DNA of 64,000 bases from Panonychus citri (Eukaryota > Arthropoda > Arachnida > Trombidiformes > Tetranychidae): positions 1,634,501-1,698,500 of the forward strand of contig NW_026515433.1 in assembly GCF_014898815.1 (NCBI RefSeq), given 5' to 3'. This document shows positions 50,362-61,742 of this stretch, piece by piece (the first letter of the stretch is position 1; each line of letters begins with the position of its first letter). Below the pieces are notes generated by a model. It was not told the origin of the DNA, searched no databases, and was given only the letters and a program-made list of their open reading frames with translations. Both the position numbers and the translations under genes were made by a program.

Positions 50362-51776
50362 ATGGAAGAAGAACCTCTGAGAGGACAACGTCCATTAATA
50401 CTTCGCCTTTTCACAGCATTCGGACAGGTAAAGTCTCTAAATAGCTTTTTTTTTATTTCTCCATTTATGTCTAGTGATGTGTTTTTATTTCGTTTAGAGT
50501 TTTTATTTCATTTCATTTTCCTTTAATTTTTTTTTTCTATTCTTTTTATACTGGTTGATTATATGTAGATTATTGGGTTGATGATTGATTTTCTAATTCT
50601 AATCCTTTTGTATTTTGTTTCTCTTTCATCTGTCAACAGAGATACCAAAGTCTACTTGATGCCTGGACTCCTCATACTACTGGTAGATGGATATTTTCAG
50701 CTATATTATTAATTGTCTATATGGCGAGAGTCATCATTGGAGAGGTAATTTTAATTGTTCTAAGTGAATTAGTTTACCACAATTTGGGTACAAGTGTGTC
50801 CATGTTTATGTGCGTGTGTTTGTGTGTTTCAATATCAAAGGGATGATTAAGTGTTAATCCATTGGATATGATTAACACTATGGTGTTAGATTTGCATCAA
50901 GTGAACATTTAATTGTTGTTCATTCTTTCATCATCTTAATTTTGATATTCTTTTTTTTTTGTTCTTTTCTTTTTCTCTAGGGCTGGTATATTGTAACATA
51001 TGCTCTCGGAATCTATTATCTTAATCTTCTAATTGCCTTTTTGACGCCCAAAGTTGATCCAGCTCAAGGAGATGATGATTTAGGTAAATTGACTAACCTT
51101 TAATATGTAATTTCCATTGTTTTAAATTGACATAAAACTGTCAATGGGAACAAAAAATGTTCCATCATCAGCAACAGTTGAATTAACCTTTTATGGTATC
51201 AATTGATTGTTTTCCATTACCTTTATTTTCACAAATCATTTTATTTGATATTTTAATGATTTTCTTTTAATTTTCATTGATTCAGATGACGAGATGAGCC
51301 TTCCCACTACCAGAGATGAAGAGTTTAGACCTTTCATCAGACGTTTGCCTGAATTTAAGTTCTGGTAAATATCAATAAACCTCAAAAGTCAATACATCCA
51401 ATCGATATTTAAACAATTGTCTCATTCTAATTTGATTCCACAGGCATTCAGCTACCAAAGCTACACTGATCGCTATGTTTTGTACATTTTTCGAAGCTTT
51501 CAATATTCCTGTATTTTGGCCTATTCTATTGGTATACTTTTGTACACTTTTCGGTATCACCATGAAACGACAAATTAAAGTAAGTCACACACACACACAC
51601 ACAACCATACAGCTATTGATACGTATCCAATTAAGATGCTCATCTAATTGATTGTTATTCTGTTTTTTTTCCTACTCTTTTAGCATATGTATAAATATAA
51701 ATATCTACCATGGACTCGAGGAAAGACAAGATACCAAGGGAAACAAGATACTGGGAAAGTTATTCAGACCAAGTGA
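50362..51776 (+). CDS. Rer1: RER1, ER retention/retrieval receptor
   Basis: Golgi membrane protein that returns ER membrane proteins from the cis-Golgi by recognising polar transmembrane segments. Six coding exons: 50362-50427, 50640-50744, 50981-51083, 51286-51364, 51444-51579, 51684-51776; every junction is GT/AG, the phases fit, and together they give 193 residues (human 196). Hallmarks: RYQSLLDAWTPHTTGRW, the membrane segments in FSAILLIVYMARVII and GWYIVTYALGIYYLNLLIAFL, LTPKVDP, EEFRPFIRRLPEFKFWHSATKA, FFEAFNIPVFWPILLVYF, and MKRQIKHMYKYKYLPWTRGK near the end. Four membrane segments are visible. It is the most intron-rich gene in the window, with introns of 79-236 bases. The upstream region carries the shared composite module. 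Confidence 0.97.
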
Positions 51777-53008
51777 GGAACTAAACAGAACAGATAAACA
51801 AAAGAAAACCTCGTTAGTCAATTTACACACATTTACATGATTACGATTCGGTTACCCACCATTAAAACACAATTAACTTATCACAATCAATCTCACTCTA
51901 AATTGTTCAATTTGTTTAATTGTAGTTCTACTTTGATTAGTGCCTGTTCAATTCGCGAAATCTATTACCTTTCCAATCTCACTGATTATTGTCCATTATT
52001 ATCATTACCCCTTTTTTGATTAATTTTCCCGATTTGTTTTTTTGTTATTAATCCAATCATCTAATTATTTGTCCTTTTCTTCAATCAATTATTATTACAG
52101 CAATGCAATTACATCTACGGGGATTGCAAGTGGATTAGTGGATCAAGTTTGATTTCCATAATTAACTTTGATGATTCTGGTCCAAGGACCTGTTTTCTTT
52201 TTTTATTATTTAACAAAACAATCAATTTATTGGAAAGAAAAATTTTGTATCTTAATTGGTTAAAGATTAACTTAATTACCGCACTACAGAAAATGATTTA
52301 ATGAGGAAAACATTCAAAGCGGAAAGAAAAAAAAAGTTGGTAATACAAATCGAAAGAAAAACTAATTGTCAATCAAAGAATCCGAGAGAGAGCAGCTAAT
52401 TAAACAATCTAAAAGATATTAGCTGGTAATTTGGAGAATCTAATTTAATTGTAACATTTTCCATGTGCAATTTTAATCAAAGTTTCTAATGATTAACAAC
52501 AAACTGTCCAAGAAGGAAAAATTGATTCAATTTTCTTTCCTCTTGTTATCATCAGAATAAGTGTATTCTCATAGTTAATTTGATTCCTCTAAATTGATTC
52601 AACGAAAAGATAATTGTTCTCATGGTAATTCAATTACGAACAAAGAGAAATGAGCTGAACAATTAATCGATCATCAATTTTAAAATTTCCAATTCAAAAG
52701 TTCAACAATTCCCATCTTACAATCTGTTTTAATTATGTTCTTTTCTTTCAACTAATCTCATTTATATTGTCACTTATATTATTATATTTAAATGATTATC
52801 AATTTTGCAATTTAAAAAAAAGAAACGTCAACAATTTAATATTGACCAAATCAGGGAAATAAATGATTTATCAAAGATACGAACATGTGAACAAATAATT
52901 AAACCCAGTGAATTATTTCAATTAGTTAATTGTAGCAACAAAAGAAAGAAACATTGATTGGAATCTCCAAATTAGTGAGTAGATTAATTTTCCCTCTTAA
53001 TTGTTAAG
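51777..53008. other. Convergent intergenic region (RER1 and reductase 3' ends)
   Basis: RER1 and the reductase converge here. It probably contains both 3' UTRs. AT-rich; no coding region is supported. Confidence 0.6.
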
Positions 53009-53959
53009 TTAATCATCTTTCTTGTTGTACTTTTTGTATGCTCGCTTTCGAGTAGCTTCAAGTGTGTTCATTGAAATTTTGGACATGAAATCTTCACTGG
53101 GAGCGATACAATTAGCGAAATCGGTGATACAACCGTACAATTTGTGAGCCCAAAAACCATAAGTTCGAGTTTCAAGTCCGACGGTTGATAAGGACGATCG
53201 TACAAAAGCCTTGGGTGTCGGTGTGGTGATCGAAGGTCTCATTCGACTCATGGTGGTGGCAACGAAAGCGGGGAGAACACTTTGAATTGTGATTCCTTTG
53301 TTTAAGTATTCAAGTTGTAAGGATCGAGACAAATAATCGACATAGACTTTGGTAGCTGAATAAACGGCCAACAATGGAGTGGGCAGTGAACCGGCATAAG
53401 AAGAGATATTGATGATGATTCCTCTTCGAGCGGCCTCCATTTTGGGAAGAATCAAATGGGTCATCTTGGTGACCGAGATTATGTTGATATTAATCAGATT
53501 GTCGATAGTTGAAGATTCCAATTTGGTAAAGAAATCGGGATAAGAGTAAGAGATACCGACATTGTTCACCAGGACATCGATTGTACCATACAAAGAATTG
53601 ATCTTCTCCTCGATTTTCGTGTAATCCGTTGAGCTGAAGTCAAAGGCAAGAGTCTCAACCTTACGAGCCTTAGGGCAATCGTTTTTAATGGAATCAGCAA
53701 CAGTCTCCAACTTGGATTGAGTTCTTGAGATCAACAGTAAATTATATCCTTTGTTAGCTAATTGTTTACCATATTCAAGACCAATTCCATCGGTTGAACC
53801 TGTCACAACGGCCCAACTATCAGGTCCAGGTCGCCATTTAACACCTAAGCCAAAGGTTGGAGCCAATAGATTAGTATAAACAAGACGAATCACTTTGAAT
53901 AGAAACCAAACTAGAAATGAATACCAAACAGTCCGACCCAAACAATCATAACAAGCCAT
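53009..53959 (-). CDS. 17beta-HSD12-type very-long-chain 3-oxoacyl-CoA reductase, copy 1
   Basis: ER short-chain dehydrogenase/reductase that carries out the second step of fatty-acid elongation (3-oxoacyl-CoA to 3-hydroxyacyl-CoA with NADPH), the group of HSD17B12 and nematode LET-767. Intronless coding region of 316 residues from the ATG of MACYDCLG; the longer frame starts at TTG. A membrane segment lies at about 11-30. Cofactor motif TGSTDGIG (53-60), NNVG (132-135), and catalytic Ser187, Tyr200 and Lys204 (YSATK) are present. The C terminus ends KKDD, a KKxx ER retrieval signal. A possible 5' UTR donor (GTGAGT, reverse) is at 54102-54107. A second copy lies 1.1 kb upstream on the same strand. 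Activity on sterols or ecdysteroids is a possible alternative for this family. Confidence 0.92.
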   Translation of the reverse strand: MACYDCLGRTVWYSFLVWFLFKVIRLVYTNLLAPTFGLGVKWRPGPDSWAVVTGSTDGIGLEYGKQLANKGYNLLLISRTQSKLETVADSIKNDCPKARKVETLAFDFSSTDYTKIEEKINSLYGTIDVLVNNVGISYSYPDFFTKLESSTIDNLININIISVTKMTHLILPKMEAARRGIIINISSYAGSLPTPLLAVYSATKVYVDYLSRSLQLEYLNKGITIQSVLPAFVATTMSRMRPSITTPTPKAFVRSSLSTVGLETRTYGFWAHKLYGCITDFANCIAPSEDFMSKISMNTLEATRKRAYKKYNKKDD

Positions 53960-55062
53960 TTTCAATACCTTCTTAGTCCGGATTGAGGCCAAAGGAATAG
54001 ATGAAAAAATATAGAAAAGGTAAGAATCAAATCAACTGAAATCAAGAAATTTAAACACAAAAAGAAACCCAAACCAATTCAACCAAAGCATAGAAATTAC
54101 AACTCACCTTTTCAAGATAATTTCAAGGTAAATATTAAGATTACGTTGCTGAGATAATCTTCCTCTCGAGTCAGTGAATTAACTGACAACTTATTAATTA
54201 GATTAAAAAAATTAATTAACACAAAAGAAATAAAAAAACAGAAAGACTTGTAACCGGGTAAACACTTTAATCCATCGTAAGCAAAATCTAATCCACTCTT
54301 CAGATTAATCTGACATCGATACTATCGATTGGAAGGAAATATTTTCAATTAAGAAAAAATAAAATTCGATGAATTAAAATGATCACATTGATTCACTATT
54401 AATTTAGTTGTTCGAAGTTCAGGTCAAGCCAAAAGTCCAATTCGTCGGTAAGCATTGACTGCGTTTCTCTTAACGATCAGAGTCCAAGTCGTTATGGTTC
54501 AAATTCACCTAATACGGTAAATGGATTAGTTTTAATTTCGTTGAGAAATTTTATATTAGAACTGAATTTATTTCGAATCGATATTTTTGAGTGATTGATT
54601 GACTAATTGATTTCACCTTTAGATCATTGATTTTGTAATTAAGTCGATTTGAGAGTCTTCTCAGAAAAAAGTTTGTTGCGAGAGAAAAATATCAAAATCA
54701 AGAGTTCGAACGTCGATTCGATATAATTAAGGCCATTTCGAATTACCTGTAAAAGGTTTACCGGATCGCAAGAATTTCTCTTCGAACTTGAATTCCAATT
54801 GGATGGTAATTAGATATCAACACGCGGTTATGATTATTGTTATTTGAATAGAAATGATTTATTTGTAACAAAATTTGGTTTTTTGAAAAAAAATTCATTT
54901 GATTTAAAATCAAAGTAATTGTATTAAATTATTTCATAGATTTTACCAGCAAAAAATTGATACCACGAAAAAAATAGTCACCAGATTCCCACGAGTATCG
55001 AAACAGGCTGAACATCACTGACGTTGATGTTGGTGGTGTTTGATTATCACAATTAACACTGA
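53960..55062. other. Intergenic between the two reductase copies
   Basis: Contains the copy 1 upstream region with the shared module (54252-54337) and the 3' end of copy 2. A stretch near 54420-54520 has tRNA-like words but does not fold as a tRNA. Confidence 0.55.
54252..54337 (-). promoter_or_regulatory. Shared composite promoter module, copy B (reductase copy 1)
   Basis: Read on the minus strand it shows the same order as copy A at RER1: a 21-base block with ATCGATAGTATCGAT, a variable spacer, then TTTTGCTTACGAT and GTGTTTACCCGGTT. It sits about 290 bases upstream of the copy 1 start codon, or closer to the transcription start if a 5' UTR intron exists. It is not found upstream of copy 2. 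Confidence 0.65.
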
Positions 55063-56015
55063 TTAAGTGTCTTTCTTATTATGCTTTTTATAAGCTTTTC
55101 TCCGTAATCCTTCAAGTGTTTTCATTGAAATTTTGGACATGAAATCCTCGATGGGAACAATACAATTAGCTGTGGTTGTGACGCAACCGTACAATTTGTG
55201 GGCCCAGAATCCGTAGGTTCGTCTTTCGATTCCAACGGTTGCAAGAGTCGCTCGAACGTAAGTTTTAGCTGAAGGTGTGGTCAACGAGGGTCTCATGCGA
55301 CTCATGGAAGTGGCAACGAAAGCGGGAAGAACACTTTGAATTACGATTCCTTTTCTCTCATATTCCAAATATAAAGCCCGAGATAAATAATCGACATAGA
55401 CTTTGGTAGCTGAATAAACGGCCAACAATGGAGTGGGCAGTGAACCGGCATAAGAAGCGATATTGATAATGATTCCTCTTCGAGCGGCCTCCATTTTGGA
55501 AGAATCAAATGGGTCATCTTAGTGACCGAAATTATGTTGATATTTATGAGCTTTTCGGTAGCCGATGAGTCCATTTTGGTGAAATATTCTGGATATTCAT
55601 AAGAAGCACCAACATTGTTCACCAGAACATCAATATTACCATACAAAGAATTGATCTTCTCCTCGATTTTCGTGTAATCCGTTGAGCTGAAGTCAAAGGC
55701 AAGAGTCTCAACCTTACGAGCCTTAGGGCAATCGTTTTTAATGGAATCAGCAACAGTCTCCAACTTGGATTGAGTTCTTGAGATCAACAGTAAATTATAT
55801 CCTTTGTTAGCTAATTGTTTACCATATTCAAGACCAATTCCATCGGTTGAACCTGTCACAACGGCCCAACTATCAGGTCCAGGTCGCCATTTAACACCTA
55901 AGCCAAAGGTTGGAGCCAATAGATTAGTATAAACAAGACGAATCACTTTGAATAGAAACCAAACTAGAAATGAATACCAAACAGTCCGACCCAAACAATC
56001 ATAACAATCCGTCAT
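55063..56015 (-). pseudogene. 17beta-HSD12-type reductase, copy 2, single-base frameshift
   Basis: Tandem paralogue of the neighbouring reductase, starting MTDCYDCLG (56015) and ending KKDT. The reading frame breaks once: copy 1 has GGG in the plus-strand word CCATTTTGGGAAG, while this copy has GG at 55498-55499, just after LILPK. The first frame then runs into a stop about 50 codons later; the second frame (55494-55063) resumes with MEAARRGIIINIASYAGS, the catalytic YSATK and a full C terminus. Apart from this deletion and one extra N-terminal codon, the lengths agree exactly. The N-terminal 371 bases are identical to copy 1, while the C-terminal third differs at many positions with mostly conservative changes. 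It is either a very young pseudogene or a sequencing/assembly error in a G run. Confidence 0.8.
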
Positions 56016-58755
56016 TGTGGAAATATTATTGTTCACTAATCTCTTGGATTAAATTGTTCAACTTAAATTTAAGGTGAAATCCTGGTAAATTATCACGGAA
56101 ACAATGAGAGTTGTTGATTGTTGGTAGCAAAGCAACAAACTGAATCGGTTTAACTAATTGCAAAGAGAGAGAAAGAAAAGAAAGAGAATCTGGTTATTGA
56201 GAGGAAAGAAAGATAAAGAAAGAAATAAGATGACGTTTACTTGAGAAAAGAAAACAAGTTTCACAATTAGAATTAACCAGGTAAGTAGAATGATTAAAAA
56301 TGATGATTAGTCGAAATTCAATTTAATGATTTCTGTCAATTTCTGACAGTTAACTTTGAATTTATGTAAAAAATCATCGATTAGTTTGATTGGTTTGTAG
56401 TAAGTTGAAAACAACGAAAGTTATTGGAAAGTTAATCAACTGATTGTGAAAATTATCTTTCTCTCTACAATTAAATCAACACTCATTCTAAACATGGTTA
56501 TTATTGGATTGTCATTTTAATTGTTTGTTTGTTTCACCTACAACATGTTCCAATACAATTGGTTGATTTTCTAGCCTTGGTTAATTGTTGCGAGAAAATT
56601 TGAAAGTTTGAGGAAACACAGAGAAATAAATTGTTACAACCAATAGTTGATTATTTAAAAGGAAGTTGCAAAGATAAACTCAATGATAATTGTTATTTAT
56701 AAACGTAAACAACAATCATAATTAAGGAAAGAGTAAAATTTAATAATTACCTTGATTTTTTTTTCGTTCATTGATTTTCAGGCTTGCGAAAAGTATTAAA
56801 GTTCATTTCCAACTAATTTAGAATAGAGTTAATTTTTCGACCTATTGATTAACCTGAAAATCGAGAAGAAAAAAAATTAATTGCTTTGGAATAGAAAGAA
56901 ATTAAAATCAACAATTATTCTATTAAAATGATTATCGCTAGATGGAGCTACAAGTTCCTGTGCGAAAACAATTTAATTGTTACAATTAAATTGAATGAAA
57001 CAAAGATGATTTGATCGATTTAATTTCGATGCAAATCAAATTGATTAAAATGATCAGAAGTCTAAAGAAGAAAGAAAAAATAGAAATTAGAATGGAAAAT
57101 GATTGGAAATCTATTGGCATATTTACCTGATCAATTGTGATCAAATTTTCACAATACCAGTAATTTATTGAATAATCATTTGATTATCCAATAAATTGTA
57201 CAATTAACAAAATTGCCAATCAAAGTTTCATAGTAGAATCAATGAAAACGTTTGATAGGCTTCATTGTTAACTTAATATCAATCACTAGTCTATTGTATT
57301 CATCAGGAAGTTTTTATCATCTCCATTGAAATGATTAAATTGATTGTGAACATTGATTAACATGATTGATATCAATAGAGATTCCATATTTTATCCAGTC
57401 TTGAATAGACGATGTTCCAGGATGATTAACTTTCGATCATGTAAATTAACTTGTATATCTCGAGTTTCCATTAAGTTACCGGCAGAATTGAGCTTCGAAC
57501 ACTTTGATTTATAAATCGTAAGCTTAGTGAGTTGTGATTAAAATTGTTCTGCAAAAGAAAATAGAGAAAAACTTAACCAATCAAAAAGGATTTTTTATCT
57601 TCTCATCTGATTGTTAACACAAGAATTTAGATGAACAGGAAAAAAGAGCTAATAATCAAAGCTTAAAGAGAAAAACCTTTTCAACAGTGATTGTAAAGAA
57701 GCTTAAACTAGTTACCATGTTCAGTTATTTTCGAACTACATCTTAGAACTATCATCTTTATCATGCAAGTTCGATGTTCTTTGAGAGAAAAATCCATGAT
57801 AAAGTATAACAACAACTGTAGAGGTAAATGTTTTCCCTTCTTTGGATAACCAATAGACAACAAACTAAAGTTTATCTTTGATATTATTCAGTAATGAGCC
57901 ATGAGTAGAGTGGGGATTTGACAGATTATCATGGAAGGTGAATGAAGGGAGAAAAAACTTTGAATCTCTTTCGATATTCGTTATTTTTGCTCTTCGATCA
58001 ACCAGCCAAATATCAGCAACATCTTTAGTAATAATAACCACAGGAACCAATCATGTTATAAGTTTCCAGTTCTTGGAGATGATGATTAAGAAGATGGAGA
58101 AAAAATCATTTAGCTAAAAGCAGGAAACAAGAAAAGCAAAAATCAAGCATCATTATTAGTATTAATACAGAAACATAAATATTATCAACTCTATTAAGAG
58201 GTGGGAGTTACATATTATCCAAGTATAAATGATGTTTGTGAGTGAGAAAGAGAGAGAAAAAGTAATGATGATGATGAGGGAGGAAATGCAAAGGTAGCAA
58301 ATCAAATGATTCTGATTAATTTGATGAAAATTTACCTGTTATTCAATGGAGAGAAAATGATAAATATGAAAACATTTATGTCAAAATATGATAACACGCA
58401 TTTACTTTTATCAGAATCATTGATTACCAGCATTCTCTTTGTTTTCATCTTTTATATTTGTATTTCCTTCTCATCTTTATCATCAACATTTTCCACCCAA
58501 ACTCCTTCGCTCACATCCTGGGCTTGATTTTCTTTTCTCTTCTTCCTCTTGTGTCGTCTCTCCTTTTCTCTTTAAATTCTCTTTTTCCTTTATTTCGCCA
58601 TCATTTTCTCCTCTCCTTTATTTTCCTTCATCTTCCTCCTTTTCCTTTTCCTCTCATCTTCTTCTTCTTCTTCTTCTTTGGTGGTGGAAGTCCCTCTCAT
58701 CCGAAAATCTCTGCTCAACTGTTGCTGTGAAATGTCAGTATATTATTTTGTAACC

Positions 58756-58756
<1 letters not shown>

Positions 58757-58821
<65 letters not shown>
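58757..58821. repeat. Long (GA)n microsatellite
   Basis: Uninterrupted AG/GA run of about 65 bases, the longest simple repeat in the window. Confidence 0.95.
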
Positions 58822-58824
<3 letters not shown>

Positions 58825-60250
58825 TTATTCTATGAATAAATATTACGCTTTCAAGATCATTTTCATGTAAATTGTTACCCAACCAATGGAGGTTTTTATC
58901 ATCCGGCTAGAAAAGAGAAGAAAAAAAATAGAAATAATAAAATCTTTGATAAAGATGAAATGATTTGGTAAATGGTATTAGAAGCAAATCAAGGTGAATC
59001 AAGGTAAAAAGGCTTATGCATTATTATAATATTAGTAAGAATCAAGGAAAATAAATGTTGAAATTTTTTCCTAAATCAAATTAGGCCTTCGCCTTAGAAA
59101 CTCACTCATAATCAGTTGAAAATCTATACAAATGCTAATGTTGATTCAAAATCGCATTTCTCTCTCCTTCTCTATCCTTTTCTCTCATGAATCTTTCTTC
59201 ATGCAATAAACTCAAGTGAGTATAACACTTTACCAAATATACTTACATGAATGAATGAATAAACCATTGAATAAAAAAGGCTAAATGAAGAGAGAGAGAG
59301 AAATATGAATGAATATGATACCCAAAAATAATGAAGGTGAATAGATTATCACAAGTTAGAGGTTATTATTATTACTTTTCTCATAATATTAATCCAATTG
59401 CAATAACAATTGTCAATTGAGTGTAAAATCAATTAAATAATACATATTTATATAGATAATGAATCTGTTCATGTAACAATAATGTAAAAATCAACTTACC
59501 AGAGCTTAGGCCTAAGACCATTGTTGTTAATCACCTAAAGATTAACTTTGACGATTATTGATTAAATTGATGAAAGTGATGCCAGTGATCAAATCAGGCG
59601 AATAGTCGAGAAATAAATTGAAATATTTAAAGTAAATAGAAGATTAAATTGGTAAGAGTTAATTTAGATGAGAATCACAATCAAATCAACCAAACAAAAT
59701 GAATTGGAAAATATCATAAATTGATTGACACATTTAAGGGAATAAATATTCACAAAGAAATTTAATCAACACCAGACACTGGAATCAGATAATTAACTGT
59801 GAAATTTGGTGGAAATAAATTGCTATTAACATGAAACGAACAATTTAACAATAAAATCAATTGATTATCAAGTGAAATATGTGATCGGTTAAAAAGTGAA
59901 CAGATTTTCAAGTTAACCCCTTTTTTTATTAACTAATTTTCCCTTTAGAATTTTTTTTCCAAAAAAAAAAAAAGTTAACTTGATTATCTTAACACTCATT
60001 GGAATCAATTTGTATGTTAATGTTTTTATTTGTTAATTTAGTTCGTCTGATTGTGTTTTCCCATCGAATTGATTATCATCAGGAGAAAAAGAAAATAGAA
60101 TATACAATTTATTCTAAGTTACCCTTTTTTCTTCAATTCTAATCATAAGTCATCATCAACAGTCAACATTAACTGTTCATCATTTGGAATCTTTTGTTAC
60201 CGTTTATTTGATGTTCTTTACAACATTGTGATTATCTTATTGAGAAATTG

Positions 60251-60253
<3 letters not shown>

Positions 60254-60288
<35 letters not shown>
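60254..60288. repeat. (GA)n microsatellite
   Basis: GA run of about 35 bases. Confidence 0.9.
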
Positions 60289-60289
<1 letters not shown>

Positions 60290-60707
60290 ATTATTGATAA
60301 AATTGTTACTTTTCATCGACTAAATTAAGTCTCGTTGCAAATTGTAATTTATTCTTATGAGAGGTAATACAATTGGGGTGATCAATGTTGAAAAAGAAAC
60401 ATTTCAATTTCATTTTCAATTTTTCTCTTTTTTCTATGTTCTTTTCTCATCAAAATCTATGGTGGAAATGAAATTTTATTAGAAAAGAAAACAGTAATCA
60501 TCATCTTTTCAAGGTAAGAAGAGTAAAAGTAGAAAGTAGTGGCAATTAAAATTCTTAGAGTTGATTTTGTCTTCACCGATTCTTTTCCTTGTGAATATCT
60601 CATATCATCCATCTGATCCTTTTACTCTTGTTTTTTTATTACAGGAACAAAATACAAGGTGAAACTTGATACATATTCTTAATCATCATCTTATACAGAC
60701 TGGGATT

Positions 60708-61742
60708 TCTCTCTCTCTCTCTCTTTTTCCATCATGATTGGTAATAAAAGCGACACAGGAATTATGATACACAGAAGATTTGAAAGCCAGTGGAAAGCTG
60801 AAAGATTGAACAAAATTGAAGCCATTACCGTTTGCTGATTAAGGAAGATACTCAAAAGGATGACCAAAAAGATTGCAAGATAATCAATGTTGTCGATGGT
60901 CAAATGACTGTGCTGATGAATCTTATTAATTGAAAGTAAACCATCAAATCACTATCAGCAGAAAATTGTTTCCATGTGTGTGTGTATTCATTTTCATCGT
61001 TGTTTTTTTCAAGTTTCAAATTTTCCAGATGAAAAACAATTTAGGAATTTTTTTTCTGCTGTTGCTGTTGATTTTATATACCTGATCTTACTCAGCATTT
61101 TAATTTTGCTGATTACATCAAAGATAATGGCAATTTCCCTCTTTGAACACTTTTTTCTTGCCTCAACTCTTCCATCTCATCTTTTTCACCTCTCTCGCTC
61201 TCTCACTCTCTCATTCTCATTCTCTCTCTCTCTCTCTCTTTTTCCATCATGATTGGTAATAAAAGCGACACAGGAATTATGATACACAGAAGATTTGAAA
61301 GCCAGTGGAAAGCTGAAAGATTGAACAAAATTGAAGCCATTACCGTTTGCTGATTAAGGAAGATACTCAAAAGGATGACCAAAAAGATTGCAAGATAATC
61401 AATGTTGTCGATGGTCAAATGACTGTGCTGATGAATCTTATTAATTGAAAGTAAACCATCAAATCACTATCAGCAGAAAATTGTTTCCATGTGTGTGTGT
61501 ATTCATTTTCATCGTTGTTTTTTTCAAGTTTCAAATTTTCCAGATGAAAAACAATTTAGGAATTTTTTTCTGCTGTTGCTGTTGATTTTATATACCTGAT
61601 CTTACTCAGCATTTTAATTTTGCTGATTACATCAAAGATAATGGCAATTTCCCTCTTTGAACACTTTTTTCTTGCCTCAACTCTTCCATCTCATCTTTTT
61701 CACCTCTCTCGCTCTCTCACTCTCTCATTCTCTCTCTCTCTA
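60708..61742. repeat. 515-bp tandem segmental duplication
   Basis: Two consecutive units with a constant 515-base offset, for example TTTTTCCATCATGATTGG at 60724 and 61239, and CAAATGACTG at 60901 and 61416. The copies look identical apart from one base in a T run (eight versus seven T) near 61050/61563 and CT-tract length. Unit borders fall in (CT)n tracts at about 60708-60724, 61221-61239 and 61727-61742. The minus strand of each unit has a 60-odd-codon hydrophobic frame, probably fortuitous. Confidence 0.93.

Larger units (their letters stand above)
56016..60690. other. Intergenic, no supported gene
   Basis: AT-rich sequence with purine-rich tracts, a long (GA)n at 58757-58821 and a second at 60254-60288. 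Open frames here are derived from pyrimidine-rich DNA and look non-coding. An AGATGGAGCTAC word occurs at 56940-56951. Confidence 0.5.

Noticed and set aside
54413..54520. tRNA-like stretch with GTCGGTA, CTCTTAAC and GGTTCAAATTC words
   Set aside because: The words recall A and B boxes, but the T stem, anticodon stem and acceptor stem do not pair, so I do not call a tRNA.
52981..56040. TTG or GTG starts that extend the two reductase frames
   Set aside because: Eukaryotic initiation favours the nearby ATG codons, which align between the copies at MACYDCLG and MTDCYDCLG.
60691..61418. Pair of hydrophobic 62-codon frames in the tandem duplication
   Set aside because: The two are identical only because the DNA is duplicated; they run into CT-repeat codons at the C terminus, and nothing else supports coding.
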